Shown here one piece after another: positions 1 to 24,268 of a stretch of DNA of 64,000 nt. Under the pieces are notes generated by a model that was not told where the DNA came from, did not search any database, and saw nothing but the letters and a program-made list of their open reading frames with translations. Each line of letters begins with the position of its first letter. Position 1 is the stretch's first letter. This DNA is from Amoebidium appalachense (taxonomy: Eukaryota > Ichthyosporea): positions 310,001 through 374,000 of the forward strand of contig CAVNZM010000009.1 of the NCBI GenBank assembly GCA_963693365.1, in the 5' to 3' direction. Made by a program: the position numbers and the translations under genes.

Positions 1-54
<54 letters not shown>

Positions 55-246
55 TGTGTATGTAAAGGGGGAGGGGGTAGGGGGCGGGGGCGGAACCCCA
101 AAAATGTGTGTATGTTTGGTGGGAGGTGATGGAGGAGGGGGGCTGGGATCGATTGCGTATAAGGATGCAGGGTAGGTTTGAAGAGAATCAGAGGGCAGGA
201 AGGGAACATTGTTGTGTGCCAAACACTGACTGTTTTCGTGTCCCAG
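1..246. repeat. (GT)n microsatellite and G-rich intron, 3' part of a CCT7 intron
   Basis: The window opens with an uninterrupted (GT) tract to about 53, then G-rich sequence. It ends in a splice acceptor (...tcccag at 241-246) for the first visible CCT7 exon, so it is intron sequence of that gene. Confidence 0.75.
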
Positions 247-3631
<3,385 letters not shown>

Positions 3632-4517
3632 CCGGCTGCAGTGCCTCTCCTTTTTTTTTTGGTTTTGTTTTGTTTTTGATAGTCTTTTGTTGTTATCCAA
3701 TAGTTTCTTTCTCAAATTTTTTTTTTTGGTTTGCTCCTTGCACAACCAATGTTTCCTGCTGCTGGCCAGCGGGCCTCATAGTCCCACCCACCTTAGATCC
3801 ACACAGCGGCTGGGATGGGCAGGACCCAGCCCCCCACGTCTTGTGTGTGAACGAATTTACCAGACTCTGCACAACACACCCTCATGCTTCCATAGTTACT
3901 CGAACAGCCACTTTGGGTGTGCAGACGTCTGTGCTGCATGCGCCCACCCCATACGGTATTACCGCACCCCCGGCACGAACAACTTGTGAGCAGGCTGGCC
4001 TGCTTCAGAAATAAATATACATCGATCTAATCCGATATCCGGTGTGCATAATTGCGTTCCTTCCGGGCCATCCCCTCCCCCTCCTCCTCCTCCTCCTCCC
4101 TCCCCCAAAGCGCACACAGCTTCCCCCACTTGGTGTGCCTGCCCTCACAACCAACGCCACCGCCATCACCATATCAGTGAGACGACACGATCGTCGCGAT
4201 CCAGTCAAGGCAAAACCTCGGGTGTTAAGGCTGGTGCGCCACCCAAAAAGGTTGGAGTGGTTGACACAGCCCAACTGCCCAAGGCCTTGGAGAACATCAG
4301 AATGTGTGCGAGCTGCACCACCCGCATTGTCTCATAAGCAGTAATAGGTTTGGCGTTACTCGCAACTGCTAGCCTGCCAATTTACTTAAAAAGGGGATCC
4401 CCCTCCCCCCCTGCACCAGCTCTATTGAAACCAACCACACAAGTCATTGTGATGACATAGTATAGCACATCCCGCACCCACTTGTTAACCTCGAGTGCCT
4501 GTAAAGGAGCATAAAAC
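3632..4517. other. CCT7-NHE intergenic region; CCT7 3' UTR and possible unidentified ORF
   Basis: Holds the CCT7 3' flank, with an AATAAA at 4009-4014, 378 nt after the stop. An open frame on + running to a TAA near 4337 has a non-repetitive C-terminal part (reads ...AQLPKALENIRMCASCTT...), and a short C-x3-C-x2-C stretch is readable near 3900. Neither matches a family I recognise; either could be a terminal exon or chance. No other gene is supported. Confidence 0.3.
4009..4014 (+). terminator. Candidate poly(A) signal AATAAA for CCT7
   Basis: AATAAA in ...tcagaaataaatatac..., the first canonical hexamer downstream of the CCT7 stop on the + strand. Confidence 0.4.
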
Positions 4518-15946
<11,429 letters not shown>

Positions 15947-16273
15947 AATGGAGTGCACTGCCTTGCGGTTTTCACGGCACCATTCCGAATACTCAACCTG
16001 GGCAGATTTGAGTACTAGTTAGTGATGGTAGTGAGTATGTTTTCGGTGTACATAGGAGTATCTCAGCGGAACGACAGAACATGCAAAACCGAAATGAATG
16101 CTTGATATTATCAACACCTTTGATGGACATGGCCTTTGCTTCTATCTCTTCCCATCTCTCTCTCCTTTTTTTGTTCCTTTTCTTTTTGTTTTGTCGGTGG
16201 GTGTGTTTGCGCGCACGTCTCGCGAGCGGCGCGCGCGCATGTGTGTACGTGTGTGCGTACGTACGTTCATCGT

Positions 16274-16304
<31 letters not shown>

Positions 16305-16331
16305 CCGTGGGGGGGTGGGGGGTGGGTGGGT

Positions 16332-16387
<56 letters not shown>

Positions 16388-17369
16388 GGGGGGGGATGTA
16401 GATTCAGATACAACCAACATGTATTGAGCAATCGAAAAGAGTGCAAGATAACCATTATGGGAACGTAATGAGGAAAAGCTGTATATGGTCACCATTTGTA
16501 TATGCATTCATGATCTCAGGCTATCCTGTGAGGGATTATATCTCTTACCATAGCATTTAGTGCGGTTGCTACGATAACAAAAAATGTAACCTTATTAGGA
16601 AGGAGCGGCAGCGCTGGTCGCATGTCATCCCTACCAACCTTAAGTATAGCTAGCCCTACGTAGAAAATCGATATATACTAGTAGGGCCTGTCTCTTCAAT
16701 ATAGAAAACTTGCATTCGGGCAACACACCTAAAACCCCAGAGACCAGCATTTATTCGTATCAAAATAAAGGATAAAAAGCATGCAACGTGTTATAAGTAA
16801 CGGTAGGTTGCCAAATACTGGCAAAAAATGTAACTCCAAGCAGCTGGCAGCTAATTAGGTACTGTTTCAGAAACATTCAAAGCAGTTCGATGCTCCGTGG
16901 AATATACAAGAACTGCTGATAACGGGCAAAAATTTTAACTTCAAAGGTGCATCTGGGTAAGCAGTAAAGAGAATAACAGCATCAAATGTTTTATTTTCAT
17001 GTTACCGGTGCATGGACCATTGATCGGACCCGCGGCCACGTCATGATTACTTACATGTAATACTTCGTACATACATACTCCAGAGGTGATAGGTTGCATT
17101 AGATACATAGCCACACTGCCAGTACTGTGCTAGCTACTTACTAAGATAAATAGTCTAATAATATCAGGAGCCGAAGTAGCTTGCAATAGACACGAACTCG
17201 AATAATATGCGCACTATTGCAATTGATATTACTAGTACACCAGCCGTATGTATGTAGTCTGTAGTGCAGATAGATACAAGCGCCGTTCTCATGAGACACA
17301 GCCTGTGCTAGGTTCAGTACCAACATCAACAATAGATATCTTCTGCATCTAATCCTTTGCTCCTATCAC
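15947..17369. other. Intergenic: NHE 3' flank and start of microsatellite-poor island
   Basis: Contains a T run plus (GT)n and a long G run (about 16275-16395). From 16430 on there is balanced, non-repetitive sequence with no open frame I can support. An AATAAA occurs at about 16762 on +, too far (about 800 nt) to assign to NHE with confidence. Confidence 0.6.
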
Positions 17370-17747
17370 CTAGGGCCCACATATGACCTGCACATCCTGG
17401 TACATGCACACACCCTTCTGCACATTGCAGTGCACGTCCAAATACTCTTGCACGGAGCACTGGCTGTAATCATCCCCACACCCCGCCTTCTGACACATCA
17501 CGTCATCTTGCGGCCCAGCACACTTCACCTCATGCCATCCCATCTCAGTGCATGGGTCATAACCACTAACGGTGATGTCGCGTGTGATCACGTGGTGCTC
17601 GTACGTGTTGGGGACATGGCGCAGGGGGTATGAGATTTGGGGTTGGTCATGAGGGGCGGGGCTTGCTGCGACCGTTGAAGACATGAGGCCTGCAGTTGCG
17701 AATGCCAGCGCAATAAGGGTGGTGGAAGTGAAACACTGCAGTGCCAT
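17370..17747 (-). CDS. Small secreted cysteine-rich protein, 125 aa
   Basis: Single-exon frame. The chosen ATG gives an N-terminal hydrophobic signal sequence (about residues 8-28, LIALAFATAGLMSSTVAA) with likely cleavage at VAASPA. The mature part of about 95 residues has eight cysteines, all in its second half (from DPC to VIC near the end), the pattern of a disulphide-stabilised extracellular domain. Upstream in-frame sequence is open, but an ATG further up would bury the signal peptide. A TATA-like box lies 125 nt upstream. It stands alone, converging on the exchanger gene. I do not recognise the family; function unknown. Confidence 0.6.
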   Translation of the reverse strand: MALQCFTSTTLIALAFATAGLMSSTVAASPAPHDQPQISYPLRHVPNTYEHHVITRDITVSGYDPCTEMGWHEVKCAGPQDDVMCQKAGCGDDYSQCSVQEYLDVHCNVQKGVCMYQDVQVICGP

Positions 17748-17871
17748 TTTGGGGTTTATAATAGCTTTAGCGCGCGCACAGCTTATGGGATACTCAATTT
17801 TTTGTAGTACGGTGATGTAAAGAAGATGCTGTGCGGAGGATATCGATGGTGATCGTCTGGCGGAACTGCAG

Positions 17872-17879
17872 GTTATATA
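17872..17879 (-). promoter_or_regulatory. TATA-like box for the secreted protein gene
   Basis: On the minus strand the sequence reads tatataac, about 125 nt upstream of the ATG at 17747. Confidence 0.35.
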
Positions 17880-18111
17880 CTCATTTTCAAACCAAAGCGA
17901 CCAATCAAGAAACGATAACCATAAAATTAACAAGTTAAATGCCTTTCGTGACTCTCAACTAATAGGATTGCACAAATGGCTTTTTTGTTATGGTGCGGGC
18001 AGCGGGAATGCAGATCCGAGTCAGGGGACGAATAGGAACAATGCTGGCCTCTAGATCGACCAATTACGATTTTGTTGTCATCTTTGGTTACCTGCCCGCG
18101 GCAGCCCGCCC

Positions 18112-18462
18112 ATTGCTTCATTCTGATTGGTTGTCACACCGCGGGATTTCCCGATTGTTCTTCCAATGACATTTTCTATCACTATCGACAGTTCTCCAAT
18201 ATTAGAACAGAAAACGGTTTATACCCAGATGGCCAGATGGCCAGATCAAATTCAGTCTGTGAGCAGGGGGGGGGGATCCACCTGAAGTCAAAACAATCTG
18301 GCCATCTGGCCATGTGGCCATAGAATAGATTAGCATGTAAGGCACTGGCTGCCACCACTGGGGGCCGTGGTTCCGGCAGGAGGGGGGGCACACGTGCAGG
18401 GGAGGCAGGGGGTCGGGGGAGGCACACGTGCACAGGAGGCTGGGGAGAGTGGGGGAACCATG
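18112..18462 (+). repeat. Left copy of a 350-bp inverted repeat
   Basis: From attgcttcattctgattgg to ggggaaccatg, this is the reverse complement of 36522-36871. By eye I find one difference only, a G run of 10 here against 9. It includes repeated tggccatc/tggccaga motifs, CCAAT boxes and cacacgtgca motifs. The match runs right up to the first N of the gap, so the true inner end of the repeat is hidden and it may be longer. Confidence 0.92.
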
Positions 18463-18962
18463 NNNNNNNNNNNNNNNNNNNNNNNNNNNNNNNNNNNNNN
18501 NNNNNNNNNNNNNNNNNNNNNNNNNNNNNNNNNNNNNNNNNNNNNNNNNNNNNNNNNNNNNNNNNNNNNNNNNNNNNNNNNNNNNNNNNNNNNNNNNNNN
18601 NNNNNNNNNNNNNNNNNNNNNNNNNNNNNNNNNNNNNNNNNNNNNNNNNNNNNNNNNNNNNNNNNNNNNNNNNNNNNNNNNNNNNNNNNNNNNNNNNNNN
18701 NNNNNNNNNNNNNNNNNNNNNNNNNNNNNNNNNNNNNNNNNNNNNNNNNNNNNNNNNNNNNNNNNNNNNNNNNNNNNNNNNNNNNNNNNNNNNNNNNNNN
18801 NNNNNNNNNNNNNNNNNNNNNNNNNNNNNNNNNNNNNNNNNNNNNNNNNNNNNNNNNNNNNNNNNNNNNNNNNNNNNNNNNNNNNNNNNNNNNNNNNNNN
18901 NNNNNNNNNNNNNNNNNNNNNNNNNNNNNNNNNNNNNNNNNNNNNNNNNNNNNNNNNNNNNN
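18463..18962. other. Assembly gap of exactly 500 N
   Basis: A round 500-base N block, the usual placeholder size, starting precisely where the left inverted repeat would continue. By symmetry with the right side, it could hold a second, inward-reading copy of the nuclease-like gene. Confidence 0.95.
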
Positions 18963-19165
18963 AGCAGGCAACAACACATCTTCTGTGTTTAGCACCTACA
19001 GCTTTACAGCTATATTTTCTTTTCACCCACCCACCTACACCCTACACTCAACCCCCATTGATCCCCACATACGTGCTGTTTTTTCACGGGGCGAAGACTT
19101 CCCCCGTTTTTTGGGCACAAGGACCTCACGGATCAATAAATTGATGACTGGGGGCCTGCCGTGGT

Positions 19166-21082
19166 TTACAACCATTGCAGGTTCACTTTCGTCCAAGGGG
19201 ATGTCCCCCTAGAGGCAACACACGTCCCGGAGTAGTTTTCATAGAAGAGCACGAAGTCGCCTGGCCTGCTGGTAATATGGTGATACCGATCACAGTCAGG
19301 CCAAAGTTCATCCCATGTGTTGGTTGCTGCTTCATAATACAACCAGTGGTCGTATGGTTCACCAACTACTTGCACATGGTGATTCCTGATGGCATCCTCG
19401 AGGGCTATCTGACACGGCAGTTGCGGGTACCAATCCGCACCATCCAAAACCTCGGCGATAGGAACAGCACTCCACAGGGCATCCGCGCTGGGAGACGTGT
19501 CAGGCTGGCCCGTGGTCTTGTTAATACCGATATAGCTGCCGCGCTGTTGTTCCAAATGGTCGGAGGGGGTTTGTACCCAAAATAACTCGATGTCTGCCTG
19601 CCAGGGGCAGACGCCGTCGGCATCGTTGAGCATGATTTGGTCAAATCCACTCGGGGGGTAGATGACGGCCGCTTGCCGGGTTTCGGTGTCGTAAGCATAC
19701 AACCCGTCAACAACGAATGGCAAATCTCTACCTTGCCCCTCCGCTTTGGCTGTTTTGAACTCTTCGCGCTCAACATCTTTCCTGATTGTGTCAATTAAGT
19801 CTCCCCAATCGAAGGGAAGCACAATGACGTGTCGTTTGTTCATGACGTCCACAAGCATCTGCCACGACACGCCCACTTGCAGACGCCGCATGTATGTGGA
19901 AATTTCGACGGTTTCGATGTCGGTATCGATCTGGCCCAGGGGAACAAACTCGCCTTCTTCCTGCCCTTCCTGAATCTCGTAAGCAAACCACCCCGTGCAC
20001 CGCCCGAATATGTTTTTGCGCTCGGCAGGCCCACCCTCGCTGTAATCCGCCTGGACCCTGCTAACTAAATTCGAAAGCTTTTTGTCCCATTCCAGCTTGT
20101 GTCTAATGATGTTTGCGTAGTCGTACAGGTGGGCTTGGGTACGGGGTGCAGTTGTAACTGGCGGGTTTGAGGCAGCTTGTGCCAAAATATTGGCCTTTTG
20201 GGTGGCCATATCTAGTATTATATTCGCATGGACATCGTCGTAGCCGTCGTTGTCGTGGTCCCTCCGGTGGGCATAATGGTCCATCAATCGCAGCAGCAAA
20301 CACGTGTTAAACGACTCTAACGTATACGCAGAGCTGTCTAACTTGACAACTCCTGCAGACCCTCGCAACCACGCAGTGCACGGCGGGTAATGCCGCAGTT
20401 TGCCGTCCCCCGTGTACCCCTCACTGGGGTGTGTCTCTACGATCCTTCTAATAGCATCCTCAGGAAGTAAACCCCACCAGTTCCAGAACCTACTATCCTG
20501 AAAATCACTGTTATTCTCTATGGCGTATTGGACATCCGCCAAAGTGGAGGTTGCAAAAAACATATCGGCAAAGCTCTCGCTCGTTTTTTGGTCCAGTTCG
20601 GACATTTTTGCCGCAATCTCTGCTGCTGTGGCCTGCATCACCGTCCTAGTTGCAAGGCAACAGCGCCCTTCAGGGTTGTACACGGCCAGCTTGTCATAGC
20701 TTCGGAGGTACACCGCTGTGCATGCACGGAAACCTGCTTTCAACTCTTCCTGCAGTTGCAATAGACTCAACGAGGTGTCTACCTCAAACACAACAAAAGG
20801 GTGCAACGTTTCCACTAGAGTGACATCTTCGGGGGTTGAAACCGTGGCAAGGCCGTTGGTGTTTGCAAAAGAAAACACTACAACATCTTCCCCTACAGGG
20901 CCTAACAACAGCGGTGTCTTCGATGGAACGATCCGAACACGCACTGGCATTGAGGGTGCAAGTCCCATTGCTGACAGCGAAATAATAATTCTGCCTATAC
21001 CCTGCATGCCAAATCCTGTTGTGTTTTCGTGCAGCTGAGGTCGGTGTATTTGAAACGATTTGGATATAATAACATCAGTCAT
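19166..21082 (-). CDS. Uncharacterised 638-aa protein, intronless
   Basis: A long uninterrupted frame with balanced composition and no microsatellite, unlike the host genes nearby. It starts MTDVIISKSF and ends LQWL. No signal peptide or TM segment is evident. Features seen are an acidic HRRDHDNDGYDD stretch about midway (near residue 275), many Trp/Tyr/Asp residues in the last third, and a mixed alpha/beta-looking composition. I recognise no catalytic motif or family. Upstream, CCAAT boxes (tgattggctaaac and relatives) cluster within 130 nt of the start. Its single long exon sits inside the inverted-repeat-bounded segment, which suggests that it belongs to that unit and not to the host gene set. 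A structural or cargo role is possible but is speculation. Confidence 0.7.
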   Translation of the reverse strand: MTDVIISKSFQIHRPQLHENTTGFGMQGIGRIIISLSAMGLAPSMPVRVRIVPSKTPLLLGPVGEDVVVFSFANTNGLATVSTPEDVTLVETLHPFVVFEVDTSLSLLQLQEELKAGFRACTAVYLRSYDKLAVYNPEGRCCLATRTVMQATAAEIAAKMSELDQKTSESFADMFFATSTLADVQYAIENNSDFQDSRFWNWWGLLPEDAIRRIVETHPSEGYTGDGKLRHYPPCTAWLRGSAGVVKLDSSAYTLESFNTCLLLRLMDHYAHRRDHDNDGYDDVHANIILDMATQKANILAQAASNPPVTTAPRTQAHLYDYANIIRHKLEWDKKLSNLVSRVQADYSEGGPAERKNIFGRCTGWFAYEIQEGQEEGEFVPLGQIDTDIETVEISTYMRRLQVGVSWQMLVDVMNKRHVIVLPFDWGDLIDTIRKDVEREEFKTAKAEGQGRDLPFVVDGLYAYDTETRQAAVIYPPSGFDQIMLNDADGVCPWQADIELFWVQTPSDHLEQQRGSYIGINKTTGQPDTSPSADALWSAVPIAEVLDGADWYPQLPCQIALEDAIRNHHVQVVGEPYDHWLYYEAATNTWDELWPDCDRYHHITSRPGDFVLFYENYSGTCVASRGTSPWTKVNLQWL

Positions 21083-21200
21083 CGCGCTGATTGGCTAAAC
21101 GCGGATGACACATCTTTTCGGATGATTGGTTGGATAAATCTAGTTACCATCGGCTAGCCGCGCTGATTGGCCAAATCCAATTGGTGTTGCTTCGGCATAA
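21083..21200 (-). promoter_or_regulatory. Cluster of CCAAT boxes upstream of the 638-aa gene
   Basis: Four gattgg/ccaat elements in about 100 bp (tgattggctaaac, gattggttgg, tgattggccaaat, ccaattgg), in both orientations. This spacing is typical of NF-Y-type promoters. Confidence 0.4.
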
Positions 21201-21352
21201 CCCGTGCGCAAGCCCGAAAATTCGGATTTGTTTCTTGGTATTTTTTGAAGTCCGGAATATTTTTGCCTGGGGTGTATGGTATATTTTCATCCCCAGTTAA
21301 AGGGGGTGAAAGGGGGTTCCTATTTTAGCTTACCACGAAATTTGCAGGGGTT

Positions 21353-21366
21353 TACCATAAACTGAA
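21353..21366 (+). repeat. 14-bp target-site duplication, left copy
   Basis: taccataaactgaa, repeated exactly at 21952-21965. Confidence 0.8.
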
Positions 21367-21951
21367 GGGGGGCGGGTTGGTGCAATGGTAAGATCTCTGC
21401 GTGTCAAGCTCAAAGTCGCAGGATCGATCCTGGTTACTTCCGATTTTTTCTGCCTCGACGGTCCACCGGTCTGGCCGCCCCCTAGAAGCCATCACCCCAG
21501 ACCACGTCAAAGCAGCACCACCAATTTGTTATCACCCGGCCGTAAGACATGACGTCATGAACAGCACCGGCCCTCTGACGTCGACGGCGCGCCGCTTGGG
21601 CATCCCGGCCCAACGTTCAAGTGGGAGACCAATCCGAGTCACCGGCCACGGTTCGGGTCAGCGTCCTGGGCATGGGGTCTTCCCTTTCAAGTCTTTATGT
21701 TTGTGTATGTGTCCCGGGTCGCTCCCGGCTGGTGTTGTTAAAGTGAGCTGTGCTCATTTCCCCACTAGCGTTGCTGCGGTTAGAACCGTGGGATAAGGCG
21801 TAACTAAAAATAGTGCCAGTTGGGGTCAATTAGAATCCTGACTTATGAGTGTGCTATACAGTACGATCAGTGTCTAGGCGGAAGACGGTAAGCTCCCCTG
21901 AGGCAGTGCCTCGCCGGGAGTGAAAGGGGATAAAATAAAAAAAATAAAAAA
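21367..21951 (+). mobile_element. SINE-like retrotransposon, 585 bp, tRNA-like head and A-rich tail
   Basis: Flanked by a perfect 14-bp direct repeat. The 5' end has a tRNA-like region: ggttggtgcaatggtaaga resembles a D-arm/A box, and ggatcgatcc near 21420 resembles a B box. The 3' end is an A-rich tail (ataaaataaaaaaaataaaa). No open frame of note. This is the hallmark structure of a pol III-derived, LINE-mobilised element. The 585-bp length is long for a simple SINE, so a composite body is likely. Confidence 0.7.
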
Positions 21952-21965
21952 TACCATAAACTGAA
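21952..21965 (+). repeat. 14-bp target-site duplication, right copy
   Basis: taccataaactgaa, directly after the A-rich tail; the flank then continues aatatgatgg. Confidence 0.8.
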
Positions 21966-22036
21966 AATATGATGGTATTTTTGAAACGTTTAGGGTATTT
22001 TTTACCGTAAAAACGGGGTTATGGTCGGGCCTGCCC

Positions 22037-22186
22037 GTGCGCTTGCACCTGTGTTGCTTGAGAGTAGGGTCATGAGCGCTATCACCGTGCGCTTGCACCT
22101 GTGTTGCTTGAGAGTAGGGTCATGAGCGCTATCACCGTGCGCTTGCACCTGTGTTGTTGGCGAGTAGGGTCATGATCGCTATCACC
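22037..22186 (+). repeat. Three tandem 50-bp repeats upstream of the small gene pair
   Basis: gtgcgcttgcacctgtgttg followed by agtagggtcatgagcgctat, at 22037, 22087 and 22137; the third copy is slightly diverged. They lie about 100-250 bp upstream of the next gene, so an upstream regulatory role is possible. Confidence 0.85.
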
Positions 22187-22278
22187 ATAACCTTGCTCAT
22201 GAGCGCCCCCCCCCCCCCCCCCCCCCCCCCCAAACCCTCCTCCCATCTGCCCGCACAACCCCAACCCCACATTATATC

Positions 22279-22686
22279 GTGCACCGGGTAACATGGACGC
22301 TGGCGCACCCCTTCCCCCACCCAGCCCATTCGCACCCCCCTCCCCCGATCCGCACAAGCCCGCGCAGCACCCCCGGGCCCTCCCCCATCCTACTGGCCAT
22401 CCTGGCCGGCCTGATCCTCTACGTGCTCTGGGACACGTTCAGCCCACGTGTGCGGCGGCGCCTGGCAGTGCTCAAGTGCCAGCGTGCGTGCCCAATGTGT
22501 GCCAGCTGCGGCAGCTGCGTTCCCCGCCGCAAGTGTGCGCACTGCCCCCGCTGCCACGTGTGCGGTGCCAGCCCCACTCGGTGCGCACAGCGCCCCGCAT
22601 GCACGCGCTGCCCGCCCGAGCAGAAGTGCCCGGCGTGCCCCACGTGTGCGCATGCGCCTGCGGTGGTGATCAAGGAGCGCACTTGA
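22279..22686 (+). CDS. Cysteine-rich single-TM protein, about 130 aa, start uncertain
   Basis: The supported frame has a Pro-rich lead, one TM helix (about LLAILAGLILYVLW), a basic stop-transfer (RVRRRL), then a dense Cys domain with at least ten Cys in CxxC-type spacing (CPMCASCGSC, CPRCHVC, CPACPTC) to the stop at 22684-22686. No ATG opens this frame; the only nearby ATG (22293) is in the neighbouring frame, whose first codons are also Pro-rich. A one-base error in the C-rich stretch between 22293 and 22390 would join them. The second small gene follows after only 36 nt. Unrecognised; it resembles membrane-anchored zinc-binding or disulphide-rich proteins in general. Confidence 0.5.
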   Translation: MHRVTWTLAHPFPHPAHSHPPPPIRTSPRSTPGPSPILLAILAGLILYVLWDTFSPRVRRRLAVLKCQRACPMCASCGSCVPRRKCAHCPRCHVCGASPTRCAQRPACTRCPPEQKCPACPTCAHAPAVVIKERT

Positions 22687-22722
22687 AGGGTTGGGTGAGC
22701 AGAGATTTTTGTGGCATAGAGT

Positions 22723-22983
22723 ATGGCGTACCAATGGGAGTACAAGCTGAAGGAGGAGCCCGGCAAGGCACCCGTGGTGCAGGCAACTATTGTGCCGACC
22801 GAGGCCACCACCCGGCGGACGCAGATGGAGCAACGAGCATACGCACAAGAGCTTGCGGAAAAGGGCTATATAGATCTGCCCGATGAGTTGGCGGAGAAGT
22901 GTGGATTCAAGAAGTGGGTGCCGAAGAATCAACGACAGACAGCAATTGTACTGCAGAAGATGATGGAGCCTGAGGATGCATAG
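22723..22983 (+). CDS. Small soluble protein, 86 aa, unknown
   Basis: Starts MAYQWEYKLKEEPG and ends with an acidic MMEPEDA. Charged, probably mostly helical, with a single cysteine (EKCGF) and no TM or signal peptide. The 36-nt gap from the preceding stop is unusually tight for this genome and suggests a compact unit. No family recognised. Confidence 0.5.
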   Translation: MAYQWEYKLKEEPGKAPVVQATIVPTEATTRRTQMEQRAYAQELAEKGYIDLPDELAEKCGFKKWVPKNQRQTAIVLQKMMEPEDA

Positions 22984-23174
22984 AGACCTACACACAAAGG
23001 ATGAATGGACTTACACCACAAACATGGAAAATGTAAATGACGAGAGAATCTCCACAAACATGGAAAATGTAAATGACGAGAGAATCTGTTGGGATGTTTA
23101 ATTTTGATGAGCTGGAGTCTATCTCCCCCCCCTCCCCTTCACCGTTCAATGAAAACTTGGTAGCATGTGTATCA

Positions 23175-23315
<141 letters not shown>

Positions 23316-23544
23316 GACAATGTACGTGCCAGTGTGCTTGTACACAGATTGAAAAGGAGACTTGGGGTATATTAAATGGAGTCTCTCCCGCTACCACGGG
23401 CAAATACATTCAATAATCATTACGGAAACTTGGTACTGTTACCGGGCAAATACAATATACATGAAAATTTGGATAAGATTGAAGCAGATCACATTCGAAT
23501 AAACATTACAGAAAACTTGGTATGAAAACTTTGTACCACGTCTT

Positions 23545-24268
23545 TCCTCCACCACACCCATCACAAACCCCTATAGATGTGGATGTGTGCCTACTGCCCA
23601 CACCACCACAAATACGTTTCCCCCACCGCACCCACCACAAACCCTAAGTAAGATGTGAATGTGGGGCCTACCCGCCGCCACCACTACAACTACGTTTCCC
23701 CCACCGCACCCACCACAAACCCTAAGTAAGATGTGAATGTGGGGCCTACCCGCCGCCACCACTACAACTACGTTTCCCCCACCGCACCCACCACAAACCC
23801 TAAGTAAGATGTGAATGTGGGGCCTACCCGCCGCCACCACTACAACTACGTTTCCCCACCGCACCCACCACAAACCCTAAGTAAGATGTGAATGTGGGGC
23901 CTACCCGCCGCCACCACTACAACTACGTTTCCCCCACCGCACCCACCACAAACCCTAAGTAAGATGTGAATGTGGGGCCTACCCGCCGCCACCACTACAA
24001 CTACGTTTCCCCCACCGCACCCACCACAAACCCTAAGTAAGATGTGAATGTGGGGCCTACCCGCCGCCACCACTACAACTACGTTTCCCCACCGCACCCA
24101 CCACAAACCCTAAGTAAGATGTGAATGTGGGGCCTACCCGCCGCCACCACTACAACTACGTTTCCCCCACCGCACCCACCACAAACCCTAAGTAAGATGT
24201 GAATGTGGGGCCTACCCGCCGCCACCACTACAACTACGTTTCCCCCACCGCACCCACCACAAACCCTA
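23545..24268 (-). repeat. 77/78-bp minisatellite ending at the JmjC gene stop codon
   Basis: About nine units containing accctaagtaagatgtgaat, with the shared t at 23645, 23723, 23801, 23878, 23956, 24034, 24111, 24189 and 24267. The spacing is 78,78,77,78,78,77,78,78. The first unit is diverged; the last overlaps the gene's stop (ccctagg). The one-base differences are in a C run. Confidence 0.9.

Noticed and set aside
1-53. Telomeric repeat at the window start
   Set aside because: It is a plain (GT)n tract inside a CCT7 intron, not a telomere motif.
21372-21445. Functional tRNA gene
   Set aside because: A and B boxes are suggestive, but acceptor and anticodon stems do not fold into a standard cloverleaf by eye; the flanking duplications and A-tail make it the head of a SINE-like element.
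22293-22886. 197-aa frame overlapping the Cys-rich gene
   Set aside because: It lacks the TM/CxxC organisation seen in the neighbouring frame and overlaps the 86-aa gene out of frame; only its first ATG may be relevant.
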